Origin: Nostoc favosum CHAB5714
Lineage (GTDB): Bacteria > Cyanobacteriota > Cyanobacteriia > Cyanobacteriales > Nostocaceae
Assembly: GCF_020829495.1 (NCBI RefSeq)
Contig: NZ_JAIVFQ010000014.1
Span: 1 to 64,000 of the forward strand
Length of the DNA: 64,000 nucleotides
Direction: 5' to 3'
Shown: in pieces, positions 32,358-43,747 of the stretch
Numbering within the stretch: position 1 is the first letter of the stretch
Layout of the letters: every line of letters begins with the position of its first letter
Translations under genes and position numbers: made by a program
The notes under the pieces: generated by a model
The model's database searches: none
What the model was told of the DNA's origin: nothing
What the model saw: the letters and a program-made list of their open reading frames with translations, nothing else

Positions 32358-33842
32358 TCAGCAAAATAACTCAACCACGGTTGGCTTAGTCACTTTCCCC
32401 ATAGCGTTGCGCGGTAATTCTTCAACTATCAAAATTTGGGTTGGCACTTTATAAACTGCCAATCGCTCTTTTGCCCAACTCCTGAAAGCTTCTAACGTTA
32501 AAGGTTGTGACCCTTGCAATACTAACGCCGCACAAACCCGTTCACCCCACTCTAAATCAGCAACCCCAACCACTGCACATTCCTGAATATCTGGATGCGA
32601 TCGCAATACTTCTTCAATTTCTAGAGCCGAAACTTTATACCCTCCCGTTTTGATAATATCCACACTCATCCGGCCCAAAATGCGGTAGTTGCCATTCTCA
32701 ACTACGGCGGTGTCTCCAGTACAAAACCAGCCATCTTGGAAGGCTTTGGCGGTTGCTTGAGGGTTTTGCCAATATTCTATAAACACTCCAGGCCCTTTAA
32801 CTTGAATCTCTCCTGGTGTTCCGGCTGGAACTAACTCCCCGTTCTCATCTACTAATCTCACTTCAACTTCAGGTAGTGGCTTCCCCACATATCCAGACAA
32901 CCGTTCACCGTGTAAAGGGTTCGATAACGCCATCCCAATTTCAGTCATACCATAGCGCTCAAGCAGAAAATGCCCGCTAATGCTCTGCCACTTTTCTAAA
33001 ACTTGAACTGGTAACGCTGCCGAGCCAGAAACCATCAGGCGCATCTTAGCACAGCCTTCTGACATAGTTTTTTGGCGTTCCTTAGAGGCAGTTTCCCAAG
33101 CAGCAATTAGTTTTACATAAATTGTTGGTACTGCCATAAATAGGGTTAAGTCACCGTCACAAATTCGGTTCCAAACGGTTTCGGCATCAAACTTGCTCAA
33201 TATATGACACTCCGCCCCAGCCCATAAAGCACAAGTCAGTACGTTAACAATTCCATGAATATGATGTAGTGGCAGTATATGTAAAATGCGATCATCGGAT
33301 GTCCATTCCCAAGCGGTAGTTAAGCTAGTCACTTGCGCTTGAATATTTAGATGGGTTGTAACCACACCCTTTGGTTTACCTGTTGTACCGCTAGTGTAGA
33401 GAATTAAGGCGCGTCTAGTGACATCTACTTCTGGAAGACGGCCAACATTATATGGGAGCGTTTCTGAGGTGAGGATGAATCTCAAATTGTGTTCTTGGGC
33501 GAGCGATCGCAGTATACCCTCAAAATTAGGATGAGCAATAATAATCGATGCTCCAGAATTGGTAATTACATACTCCAATTCTGGTCGCGGATGGGAAATA
33601 CACAGAGGTACAGCGATACCACCAGCACGCCAAATTCCCCATTGAGTAGCTACATACTCAAACCCAGGCGGGATGAGAAAGGCAACTCGCTGCTCCTGTA
33701 AATCTTCTGCATTCTTAAGAAGACCTGTTGCTATTTGACTGGAAGTGTGCAGCAAATCTCGATAGGTAAATGCTCCATCCGTTGTAGCAATTGCTGTTTT
33801 ATCGTTGTGTTCTTCAGCACGAATAATCAATGGGAGATTCAC
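32358..33842 (-). CDS. Acyl-CoA synthetase (AMP-binding, malonyl-CoA-synthetase-like)
   Basis: The 494-residue enzyme of the ANL superfamily has the P-loop LYTSGTTGKPKGVV, LPLHHIHG, RYGMTEIGM, GWFCTGDTA, GRMSVDIIKTGGYKVSALE and the catalytic Lys in NAMGKVTKP. It activates a carboxylic acid as an acyl-adenylate and then the CoA thioester. The RYGMTE motif and IIKTGGYKVS hinge resemble MatB/ACSF3 malonyl-CoA synthetases; the substrate is inferred only. It is single and leftward. Confidence 0.8.
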   Translation of the reverse strand: MNLPLIIRAEEHNDKTAIATTDGAFTYRDLLHTSSQIATGLLKNAEDLQEQRVAFLIPPGFEYVATQWGIWRAGGIAVPLCISHPRPELEYVITNSGASIIIAHPNFEGILRSLAQEHNLRFILTSETLPYNVGRLPEVDVTRRALILYTSGTTGKPKGVVTTHLNIQAQVTSLTTAWEWTSDDRILHILPLHHIHGIVNVLTCALWAGAECHILSKFDAETVWNRICDGDLTLFMAVPTIYVKLIAAWETASKERQKTMSEGCAKMRLMVSGSAALPVQVLEKWQSISGHFLLERYGMTEIGMALSNPLHGERLSGYVGKPLPEVEVRLVDENGELVPAGTPGEIQVKGPGVFIEYWQNPQATAKAFQDGWFCTGDTAVVENGNYRILGRMSVDIIKTGGYKVSALEIEEVLRSHPDIQECAVVGVADLEWGERVCAALVLQGSQPLTLEAFRSWAKERLAVYKVPTQILIVEELPRNAMGKVTKPTVVELFC

Positions 33843-33952
33843 GTTTATTTACCGATTTAGGGTTGATTCAGTCTACTTATAGAAAGCATATAGCAATGCC
33901 AAACGAGAGGTAAATTTTACGATTCCACCAATAGTCTGTAACCTGAAAGACG

Positions 33953-34933
33953 TTACAACCAACGTTGTTTTTTAGCATAAGCAATACTACCAATCACAAT
34001 TAATGCCATAACGCAGATTACAGCAGGATAAGCCCAAGGTTGCTCTAATTCCGGCATATATTTGAAGTTCATGCCATAGAAACCAGACATAAAAGTAATT
34101 GGTAAAAATATAGTCGAGAGGATAGTCAAACGATTAATTCGTTCACCGGTTTTGCTAGCAATATTATCGCGTTGAATTTCCATTAATTCTGACATCCAGG
34201 CTCTCAACGCTTGATATTCTTGCCAAAGTTTATCAACGTGATGAACTAATTCTTGATTGAATAGTTCCTTCACTGGTTGGGCAATCCATTGGAAATCTTC
34301 GTGATCCATAATAGCCATAAGTGACTTGATGCTTTGAAAATTACGGCGTCCTGAACGAGTCGATTGCCTCATCGTGGCAATTTTTTGGTATGTTAATTCA
34401 TCACCAGAATTATCTAAAACTTCATCTTCTAAATCATCAAGTTTTCTGGAAATATAGTCAAATACAGTATGGTAATTATTCAAAACCTCTTTAAAAATGA
34501 GATAAAAAACATAGCTAATTCCTACGCTTTCAATATCTCTAGTTCGTTTTTGCAGATTATTCGCTAGAATACTTAAAACTTTTAATTCAGTGATTTCAAA
34601 GGTGATAATAAAATTATTTCCTAGCACAATATTGCCACGAGCAACCTCAAACTCATGATTTTTTATTTGAGGAGTTAGGATTTCATAGCTGTCAAATAAA
34701 CAATCTTCTACGTCTTCATCAACTCCTACAGGGGAATGGTTGAAAATCATATTAACACGAGATGGATTAAGACCAAAGTGCTTAATAATTTTGGCTGTTC
34801 CAGTCCGATCGCGGAAGTAAATACAGCGCAACCAAATATTGTGAGAACTATCGATTTGTTTCAGTACCGTATCGACATGATTGCTGGTAAATAATTCCAG
34901 GTTGTCTGGATGAAAAGTGAGGAGAGTTAGCAT
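33953..34933 (-). CDS. corA: CorA-family magnesium/cobalt channel
   Basis: The 326-residue protein has a large N-terminal cytoplasmic domain with long helices (KLWQEYQALRAWMSELMEIQ), then two C-terminal membrane helices (about 270-290 and 300-320). The selectivity motif YGMNF lies at the end of the first, with the short loop KYMPELEQPW. A positive C-terminus (KKQRWL) is typical. CorA works as a homopentamer for Mg2+ uptake. No riboswitch is recognised upstream. Confidence 0.85.
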   Translation of the reverse strand: MLTLLTFHPDNLELFTSNHVDTVLKQIDSSHNIWLRCIYFRDRTGTAKIIKHFGLNPSRVNMIFNHSPVGVDEDVEDCLFDSYEILTPQIKNHEFEVARGNIVLGNNFIITFEITELKVLSILANNLQKRTRDIESVGISYVFYLIFKEVLNNYHTVFDYISRKLDDLEDEVLDNSGDELTYQKIATMRQSTRSGRRNFQSIKSLMAIMDHEDFQWIAQPVKELFNQELVHHVDKLWQEYQALRAWMSELMEIQRDNIASKTGERINRLTILSTIFLPITFMSGFYGMNFKYMPELEQPWAYPAVICVMALIVIGSIAYAKKQRWL

Positions 34934-35143
34934 ATAGCCATCCTAATTGAGTCGTAAGAAAATACTATGACTCATGTTGAGCGATAATTTATTTGACTAC
35001 AAGGACACATAAACTGTCAAAGCTTACGGTTTATGACGGTGAATAGACATATTGCAATTCGTTTGGTATTAATGATATTTTACCCCGGAAGATCCCCCCA
35101 ACCCTTCTTAAAAAAGCTTGCTCTAATTCCCTCCTTTTTAAGG

Positions 35144-35300
35144 CATACGCTTGGGTTAAGGCTAAAACTCATTGTCAAAGTCATTTTTTTTAACAAACCT
35201 TATTAGGCGCAGAGAAGCCAGTGCGTTGGGCGGGTTCCCCGACTTGAAGCAACTGGCGCGGCGCTGAGAGAAAAAAGAAATGCTTAACTGAACTTTATTG
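35144..35300. mobile_element. MITE-like element, CAATAC family, copy 5
   Basis: The ends are CATACGCTTGGGTTAAGGC (one A lost) and GCTTAACTGAACTTTATTG. An exact 10-bp duplication, CTTTTTAAGG, flanks it (35134-35143 and 35301-35310). A solo end of the same family follows at about 35330-35347. There is no gene in 34934-35404. Confidence 0.7.
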
Positions 35301-35404
35301 CTTTTTAAGGAGGGTTAGGGAAGATCAAGCCTTAACTCAGGCGTATTAGGCTAATGGTATAAAAGGGATAGTCTTAAAATGGTATTAGTGTATTGAGTCA
35401 TAGC

Positions 35405-37465
35405 TCAATTTTTTTCTCTTTTCCCAGATTTAGGGCGGGTAGCTTTCGCTGGTGCTGACTTATTTTGTAGAATTGCAATTTCCCTCTGTGCATCTTGATA
35501 ACTATCTTTTTCACCTTGCTGTTGGAATAGTTTTGCAGCTTTTTTGAAATCCGCGATCGCTCCCTGTTTATTTTTCTGCTTGGTGCGAATCACACCCCGG
35601 TTATAGTAGGCTAAGGCATTGTTAGGATTAATTGCGATCGCTCGTGAATAATCTTGATTTGCAGCTTTTTTATTTCCTAGTTCGAGATAGGCATTACCAC
35701 GGTTGTTATAAGCTGCTACATCATTAGGATTTAGTTTTAGTGCTTCGGTATAATCTTCAATAGCGCCTTTATAATCTCCAAATGAAAAGCGGTGAATACC
35801 TCTGTGGATGTAAGCCGCACTAAATTTAGGATCAATCTGTAAAATAGTGTTGTAATCTTCAGTAGCTTCGAGGTTATCTCCCAGATCGCTGTAAACATCA
35901 CCACGATTAAGATAGGCTTCTATGTATTTGGGATTTATGTTAATTGCGTCCGTGTAATCTTTCAGCGCTGCATATTTTTGTTTATTAATAGATTGAGTTA
36001 AACCCCTTTGATAATAAGCTTTAGCATCACTAGGATTAATCTTAATTACTGTATCAAAATCTTGGATTGCTTCAAGTCTTTGTCTGAGGCGACGGCGAAG
36101 AATTCCTCGTTGCAAGTAAGCTTCGGTATACTGAGGCTTGAGAGCGATCGCTTTGTTAAAATCTCCAATTGCGCCTTTATTATCCTTCAGTTGAGTACGG
36201 GCTAACCCCCGGCCATAGTAAGCATAAGCATCCTGAGAATTTAACTTAATCGCTTGGGTATAGTCTGCGATCGCTTCTTTGTACTTGCCTAATTCAGACA
36301 AAGCAAATCCTCGGTCAAAATAGGCATTAGCATCTTGAGGGTTGAGCAAAATAGCTTGGCTAGAATCTGCTTGTGCTTGCTCGTAGTCTCCTAATCGATA
36401 ATAAGCATCACCTCGCTTATTATAAGCCAGAGCATTTTTTGGATCTAATTCAATCGCCTGATTGAAATCTTCAACTGCACCTTCATAGTTTCCTGCATCA
36501 TATTTATTGACCCCCTCTTGGTATAATGTCTGTTGAGCATCACTTACAGGTTTTGGCGACCTCAATTGCCATGCTCCAACGCCAAGTATGATACAGCCAG
36601 CTACCCCCGTCAGAACTAGTAATAATTTTTTCTGATGCTGTTTTTGCTGATTGTGATCAACATTTGTTATCTTTTTCAGGTCGTCTAAAACTTCGGTAGC
36701 ATATTGATAGCGTTTACGATAGTCAAAACGCACCATCTTATTAATAATTATTGCTAATTTTCTGTTAACTTTTAGCTTTTTGTTATACCAAACGATTTCA
36801 TCTGTCAGCCGATTTTTCTGAGTTCGCAAGTTAGATATTTCGTTTCCAGATAAACCTAGAAGCGCTGCGATCGCAACGATACCTAAAGCATATATATCGC
36901 TGTTGTATTTGAGATTGCCGTTAACTTGTTCTATCGGCATATATTCCAGATTGTTAACGGTATTAGTTATGGCTCCATTAAAAGCGCCAAAGTTAACCAA
37001 AACTAACTTTTTGTCTGATTCACGGCGAATAATATTTGCTGGTTTAATATCCCGATGAATCACGCCATCGCTATGTACAATCACCAAAATTTCTAATATC
37101 TCTGATAAAAGACTAATTACTTGGTCTTCCCTCAGAGGTTGCCCCTGGATAATTTCGTGAGTTAAAGGATTACCGGGGATGAATTCTTGGACTATATAGA
37201 ATTCTTCATTCTCTTCAAAATAAGCAATTAGCTTTTGAATTTTCTCGTGTTTCTGTCCTAGTTTTTCTAAAGTTGCTGCAAGACTCGCAACCAAGCGGCG
37301 TAATATTGTTAAATTTTCAGGATTGCTACTAGCAGGACGTAACTGCTTTACTAGAAATTGGCTGCCAGGAAAATTAACATCTTCAGCTAGATACGTTTTC
37401 CCCTTTTCACCATCATTGAGAATTTTTAGTATTCGATAATGTCCATTTAGTAAATGACTATTCAT
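35405..37465 (-). CDS. Ser/Thr kinase-like protein with TPR repeats, probable pseudokinase
   Basis: From ATG 37465 the 686-residue protein has a kinase domain (8-260), a membrane helix (about 285-305, VLTGVAGCIILGVGAWQL) and about ten TPR units (ALAYNKRGDAYYRLGDYEQA type). Lys40 and HRDIKPAN (137-144) are present, but DFG is NFG (158-160), the glycine loop is degraded (LNDGEKGKTY) and the APE box reads MPIEQ. The metal-binding Asp is thus missing. The longer upstream frame lies in a dispersed repeat and is not used. The protein may act as a membrane scaffold. Confidence 0.75.
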   Translation of the reverse strand: MNSHLLNGHYRILKILNDGEKGKTYLAEDVNFPGSQFLVKQLRPASSNPENLTILRRLVASLAATLEKLGQKHEKIQKLIAYFEENEEFYIVQEFIPGNPLTHEIIQGQPLREDQVISLLSEILEILVIVHSDGVIHRDIKPANIIRRESDKKLVLVNFGAFNGAITNTVNNLEYMPIEQVNGNLKYNSDIYALGIVAIAALLGLSGNEISNLRTQKNRLTDEIVWYNKKLKVNRKLAIIINKMVRFDYRKRYQYATEVLDDLKKITNVDHNQQKQHQKKLLLVLTGVAGCIILGVGAWQLRSPKPVSDAQQTLYQEGVNKYDAGNYEGAVEDFNQAIELDPKNALAYNKRGDAYYRLGDYEQAQADSSQAILLNPQDANAYFDRGFALSELGKYKEAIADYTQAIKLNSQDAYAYYGRGLARTQLKDNKGAIGDFNKAIALKPQYTEAYLQRGILRRRLRQRLEAIQDFDTVIKINPSDAKAYYQRGLTQSINKQKYAALKDYTDAININPKYIEAYLNRGDVYSDLGDNLEATEDYNTILQIDPKFSAAYIHRGIHRFSFGDYKGAIEDYTEALKLNPNDVAAYNNRGNAYLELGNKKAANQDYSRAIAINPNNALAYYNRGVIRTKQKNKQGAIADFKKAAKLFQQQGEKDSYQDAQREIAILQNKSAPAKATRPKSGKREKN

Positions 37466-37615
37466 TAAATAATTCGTAATTCGTAATGACGCTCGATGAC
37501 TCGCTAACGCTGCGCTAACGTAATTCGTAAATTTTGTTTTGTAATGGCGATTTAACCCCAACACAAAACTTGCTTTTTTATTGAACCGGGGGACTTAAAC
37601 CCACGGAACTAGTTA
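37466..37615. repeat. TTAA-flanked dispersed repeat, copy 1
   Basis: It begins ATAATTCGTAATTCG right at the kinase start codon region and ends GGAACTAG, with TTAA on both sides. Inside is a GCTCGATGACTCGC stretch shared with copy 2 and a TTTAACCCC block. Copies are at 53533 and 63404. Confidence 0.6.
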
Positions 37616-37846
37616 ATATAAATATAGTATTATAAATTGTTTGATTATAGCTTACGTGTTATTACTGTTGAACTTTAGATATAAAGATTTATTTCTTTTA
37701 AAGAATATCATCGCATCGCAGAGGAAGAGGGTGGTATCACCCAAAAGCCGCTCAAAAAACTTAATTTAGTTTGTTGTGGGGAAAGCCAGATTTCGGAAAT
37801 AGTAGCCATGATGGAACAATGGCATCCCAAAAATAGACAGTATATC

Positions 37847-37990
37847 GCATTGTCAGCCAAAACAATCGCATTGTCAGCCAAAACAATCGCATTGTCAGTC
37901 AAAACAATCGCATTGTCAGCCGAAACAATCGCATTGTCAGCCAAAACAATCGCATTGTTAGTCGAAACAATCGCATTGTCAGCCGATGTA
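37847..37990. repeat. 21-bp tandem repeat array with ACAATCGCATTGT core
   Basis: Six full 21-bp units and a partial one. Each joins to the next through ACAATCGCATTGT, which can fold as a 5-bp stem. It lies between the kinase gene and lysC, on neither gene. All frames are open, but the peptides are simple repeats. Confidence 0.75.
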
Positions 37991-38052
37991 TCAATAATGC
38001 AAGGAGAAAATAGTTATTCTCTCCTGTACATAGAAGGAATTAGAGCCAGGTT

Positions 38053-39939
38053 TTACGCTGGTACGACAAATTTCTCACTACCAGCCAGTCCAAAAGCAGC
38101 ATGAATGACTTGCAAAGCTTTAACACCTTGCTCTTGTGCCACAACACAGCTAATTTTAATTTCTGAGGTGGCAATCATTTGAATATTAATTTGGTGTTCG
38201 GCTAACGCTCCAAACATTTTAGCAGCTACACCTGGTTGTCCCACCATACCTGCACCGACAATACTTACCTTAGCGATCGCACTATCTAAAACAACTTCAC
38301 CCCATCCTAATTCTGCTGCTACTTGGGTAAGCATTTTTTTTGCACTTTCTCCGTCTATCCGCGAGACTGTAAAGGCAATATCTCGTCTGGGAACACCATC
38401 AATCACCCGACAACGCTGAGATTGGATAATCATATCAACGCTGATATTATGTTGCGCTAATAATCCAAACAGCTTCGCTGCCATCCCCGGCCGATCTGGT
38501 AATTGGCGAATAGCAAGACGCGCTTGGTTCAAATCGAGGGCGACACCACGAACGGGGGGGTGATGAGGGGATGAGGGGGATGAGGGAGATGAGGGGGATA
38601 AGAGAATTAATTTGTCTCTTCCTACTCCCTCATCTCCCCCTGCTTCCTCATCTCCCTCATCTCTTTTTGCTTCCCCTGCCTCTATCTCAAAGGCGCTGCG
38701 GAGTGCGTTGACGGCGCGATCGCATTCGGTTGCATTGACTACGCAACTTACTTTCACTTCGCTGGTGGAAATCATCTGGATGTTGACGCCTGCTTCTGCC
38801 AAGGTGGCGAACATCTTGGCAGCCACACCGGGACGCCCAATCATTCCTGCGCCTGCGATACTGACTTTGGCAATGTTATGTTCTACCATTACCTCGGCTT
38901 CGTCAGATTTGGGGTTAGATTCACTCCTCAGTGCTGGGGCGATCGCTGCTGCTACTGCTTCTGCCCGTTTTAATATTGGTGCGGTGACAGTAAAGGCAAT
39001 GTCATTACTATTACCTTCATGAACTGACTGAATAATCAAATCTACGTCTACTTCTTGCCGAGAAATTTCGCCAAATAACCGTGCTGCTACGCCTGGTTTA
39101 TCGGGTACGCGCAACAAAGCCACCTTTGCTTGGTCAGTGTCAAATTCTACAGCATCCACCGGACGGGCAATTTCTAGATTTATTAGCGATCGCCCTTGGG
39201 GTTTGGCTGATGTTACCCAGGTACCTGGGGCATCCGTCCAGCTAGACCTAACTACTAGGGGAACACCATAGTTCCGAGCAATTTCCACAGCGCGGGGATG
39301 CAGCACTTTTGCCCCCAAGCTAGCTAATTCCAACATTTCATCGCAGGTGATGTCATCCATCAACTGGGCTTCGGCAACTAAGCGGGGGTCTGTAGTTAAA
39401 ATCCCTGGTACGTCTGTATAAATTTCACAAAAATTTGCTTGTAATGCGGCTGCGATCGCTACTGCCGAAGTGTCAGAACCACCACGCCCCAAAGTTGTAA
39501 TTTCCATTTCTCCAGCGCTGGATGTGCCTTGAAAGCCTGCTACTACAACTACTTTACCTGCATTTATGTGGCGAGTTAGGCGAGTAGTTTCAATATGCAA
39601 AATCCGAGCGCGGCTGTGTTCGGCTTCGGTAACAATTCCTACCTGAGCGCCAGTCATGGAAATTGCTGGTTGTCCGAGTTCCTGCAAAGCCATACTAAGT
39701 AAGGCGATGGTGACTTGTTCCCCAGTAGAAAGCAGCATATCCATTTCCCGGCGGTTAGGATTTGGAGAAATTTCATTAGCGAGTTTGACGAGTCCATCGG
39801 TGGTTTTGCCCATTGCCGAAACCACTACGACAAGCGAGTTTCCTGCTTTAACGGTTTTGTAAACGCGTTGTGCAACAGCTTGAATACGTTCGACTGAACC
39901 GACAGATGTACCACCGTATTTCTGAACTATGAGCGCCAT
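38053..39939 (-). CDS. lysC: Aspartate kinase with four ACT domains
   Basis: From ATG 39939 the enzyme begins MALIVQKYGGTSVGSVERIQ, the aspartokinase nucleotide/aspartate motif, with GRGGSDTSAVA and FCEIYTDVPG. Two ACT pairs follow (about 265-430 and 480-620), as in cyanobacterial LysC, which responds to Lys and Thr. Between the pairs, a segment of about 45 residues (RDEGDEEAGGDEGVGRDK, SPSSPSSPSSPHHPP) is encoded by a G-rich simple repeat and appears inserted in frame. The enzyme makes aspartyl phosphate for Lys, Thr and Met synthesis. It stands alone on the minus strand. Confidence 0.9.
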   Translation of the reverse strand: MALIVQKYGGTSVGSVERIQAVAQRVYKTVKAGNSLVVVVSAMGKTTDGLVKLANEISPNPNRREMDMLLSTGEQVTIALLSMALQELGQPAISMTGAQVGIVTEAEHSRARILHIETTRLTRHINAGKVVVVAGFQGTSSAGEMEITTLGRGGSDTSAVAIAAALQANFCEIYTDVPGILTTDPRLVAEAQLMDDITCDEMLELASLGAKVLHPRAVEIARNYGVPLVVRSSWTDAPGTWVTSAKPQGRSLINLEIARPVDAVEFDTDQAKVALLRVPDKPGVAARLFGEISRQEVDVDLIIQSVHEGNSNDIAFTVTAPILKRAEAVAAAIAPALRSESNPKSDEAEVMVEHNIAKVSIAGAGMIGRPGVAAKMFATLAEAGVNIQMISTSEVKVSCVVNATECDRAVNALRSAFEIEAGEAKRDEGDEEAGGDEGVGRDKLILLSPSSPSSPSSPHHPPVRGVALDLNQARLAIRQLPDRPGMAAKLFGLLAQHNISVDMIIQSQRCRVIDGVPRRDIAFTVSRIDGESAKKMLTQVAAELGWGEVVLDSAIAKVSIVGAGMVGQPGVAAKMFGALAEHQINIQMIATSEIKISCVVAQEQGVKALQVIHAAFGLAGSEKFVVPA

Positions 39940-40339
39940 AACTTTTATACAATCAATTGTGTCTGCTTTGCTCAATGCCCCCGCCGGGTTAGGAAGCCTT
40001 GAAGATATTAATAGATATTTAGTTTAGTGACATATTCCCACACTGATGCAAGCATACGGTGTAGGCTTTTCAGCCAATCCAGCTATTGCTTAGGAGGCGC
40101 TGAACTTTGTTTAAAGTCCACGAAATGCCCTGCCGCAGACTATGAACTTCCTACCTTGTACCCTACAAATTTTACTGTCTTGCATGAAATGCTGGCTTAT
40201 TTGCGCTACCCCTCAAACCTATTGGTAACTTGTATTAATCAAGATGTGCCTACTTACTTCGATGTTGTGCAACGGAGTCGCTTACCAATAATCGTAATGC
40301 TACTGGACAGAGGCTTATCAGACAGCAATACAGGTGAAG

Positions 40340-41645
<1,306 letters not shown>

Positions 41646-41894
41646 TATTTTTTTGGTGATGTTTTTATAAGCTATTAGGCACTAGGTATTTGTCAAGTAC
41701 CTCTAGTTAGTTTTTATTTTTATAAATCTAAATGTCGAGTGTGGTATTAGTCGTATACTGAATACAATGAATAACACAGAAAATTCATAATTAGCAATAA
41801 ATTACCGCAAATTTAAAGATGGCTTTAAAAATCATTTAATAGATATATTTTGTGAGAAAGTTAATACAAACGTATATTCACTGATCTCAAATTC

Positions 41895-42377
41895 ATGGAT
41901 TCTTTACCTATCAATTCCTTACTTGAAGAGTTGAAAAACCCAGATGCCACAGTCCGCGAAAAAGCAACTAGAAAAATCTGGCGGATTTGGTTTCAGCAAA
42001 AGGGAATTTATGGACTGGAAATAATTGATCGCAGTCAAAAATTACTCGATGCAGGTGAAATTACTGAAGCCGAAACAGCGCTGACAGCACTAATCAAAGA
42101 CCAGCCAGATTTTGCCGAAGCTTGGAATCGCCGTGCTTTTCTTTATTACAGTATTGGAGATTATCAAAAATCTCTGGCAGATTGTCAGATGGTTGTGCAG
42201 ATAAATCCGATACATTTTGGAGCGCTTCACGGTATGGGTTTGTGTTATGCAGCACTAGGAGAATATAGTAAAGCCATCAAAGCTTTTAAAGGTGCTTTAG
42301 AAATTCAGCCCTATTCGCTAGTGAATCAAAAGTTGATTCTAGAATGTACATTTAGATTCAACTACAAGGGCAAATAA
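41895..42377 (+). CDS. TPR protein (160 aa)
   Basis: The soluble protein has an N-terminal helical region (LLEELKNPDATVREKATRKI) and three TPR-like helix pairs from about residue 50 (EAETALTALIKDQPDFAEAW, NRRAFLYYSIGDYQKSLADC, GMGLCYAALGEYSKAIKAFK). TPRs bind partner proteins. It lies 22 bases upstream of the decayed ABC binding protein, codirectional, inside the gene graveyard, yet its own frame is intact. The function is unknown. Confidence 0.65.
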   Translation: MDSLPINSLLEELKNPDATVREKATRKIWRIWFQQKGIYGLEIIDRSQKLLDAGEITEAETALTALIKDQPDFAEAWNRRAFLYYSIGDYQKSLADCQMVVQINPIHFGALHGMGLCYAALGEYSKAIKAFKGALEIQPYSLVNQKLILECTFRFNYKGK

Positions 42378-42398
42378 AAGAGAGCATCATACTGTTTT

Positions 42399-43339
42399 AT
42401 GAATCCGTCATTACCCTCATCAACAGCAGTTCATCGCCTTAGTCGCCGTAATTTTATTCAATACAGTTCTATCTGGATTGGTAGTAGCTTCATTGCTGGT
42501 TGTACTAACAGCAACCAACCATCAACTAGCAATTCTCGGTTGGATAAAGTTACATTTGGCACAAACTGGATAGCACAAGTAGAACACGGCGGATTTTACC
42601 AGGCGATGTCTACGACGGGCTGCGCCTACGCCACTTGTATTTACAAAGACTATGGTTTAGATGTCACCATCAAAATGGGTGGCCCGCAGGTTCCCAGTGG
42701 TACTCAATTGTTGATGGGGGATGCGGTAGATTTCTTTATGGGTTATGGCATTGATGCCGTGAACGCCATAGCACAAGGTATTCCCAAAATCACAGTCGCA
42801 GCAATTTTCCAGAAAGACCCCTGGTGCCTTATTGCACATCCCAACACAGCAATTAAAACCCTTGCCGACCTCAAAGGCAAACCAATTTATGTCTCTGCTT
42901 CTGCTAATATTACCTATTGGCCTTTACTCGAAGCAAAGTATGGTTTTACCGAAGATCAAAAGCGCCCTTACAACTTTAATCCTGCTCCTTTTCTGATTAA
43001 CAAAAACTCAGCCCAGCAAGGTTATATTACGTCTGAACCCTTTGCTATTGACAAGCAGGGTGGTTTTCAGCCAGTAGTATTTTTATTAGCAGATTATGGT
43101 TATCAACCCTATGCAACTACTATTGAAAAAAAAAACAACTAGTAGAAAAGAATCCTGAATTAGTGCAGCGATTTGTTGATGCCTCAATTAAAGGTTGGTA
43201 TAGCTACCTGGAAAATCCCCAACCAGGCAATCAGTTAATTAAAAAAGATAATCCAGAAATGACGGATGAGCAACTTGTCTATAGCATTCAAAAGCTAAAA
43301 CAATATGGAATTATCCTTTCTGATGCCAAAGTTAACTAG
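42399..43339 (+). pseudogene. ABC-transporter substrate-binding protein (SsuA/ThiY type), frameshifted
   Basis: The frame begins with a Tat-like signal (RLSRRNFIQYSSIWIG) and a lipobox-like FIAGC, followed by VTFGTNWIAQVEHGGFYQA and YKDYGLDVTIKMGG, as in NMT1/SsuA-like proteins. An in-frame insert (MSTTGCAYATC) comes from a short dispersed repeat (42603-42632). The frame breaks at an A11 run (43125-43135) and continues in another frame as LVEKNPELVQRFVDASIKGW to a stop at 43339, where it is joined to unrelated DNA. The C-terminus is probably missing as well. Confidence 0.65.
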
Positions 43340-43513
43340 TTCGCCATCAATATCATTGTAAGTTTCTACAGGTGATGGTTCTTTGTTTATTAAAACTGCT
43401 GCTGAACCTCCAAAAGGCTCACAGTAGTGAGTAGTTTTTGACAAGAGTGGTAGAAGCCAGTCAAGATGACTGTATTTCCCTCCATACCAACCGAATGCTA
43501 TCAGCTTACTCAT
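43328..43513 (-). pseudogene. N-terminal fragment of a Dam-type adenine methyltransferase
   Basis: ATG 43513 gives MSKLIAFGWYGGKYSHLDWL, the FxGGK AdoMet motif (here WYGGK), and CEPFGGSAAVLINK and YNDIDGELVNF, all typical of D12-class N6-adenine methyltransferases. After 62 residues homology ends at the junction with the ABC protein fragment. The DPPY catalytic motif is lost, so it is inactive. Confidence 0.6.
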
Positions 43514-43747
43514 AAGTTTGCTATTTTATGTAACCCTCTAGTTTAACACTAAGTTATTCATTTAAAATCAAATAGATACCATTAAAACTTGCATTACCAG
43601 TATTCCTAATAAATATTTAGTTAACATCTACTCGAAGAAATGTTATTAATACTTTCAACGGCTTTGAGTTTTAACTGATAATTAGGTTAACTATCAAGCA
43701 TCTTTTGCATATTGTCTGATACAGTCAAATTTTAATCTACAGAATGA

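Noticed and set aside
37466..37564. 33-residue N-terminal extension of the kinase-like protein
   Set aside because: It is translated from a dispersed repeat; the ATG at 37465 begins a normal kinase N-terminus.
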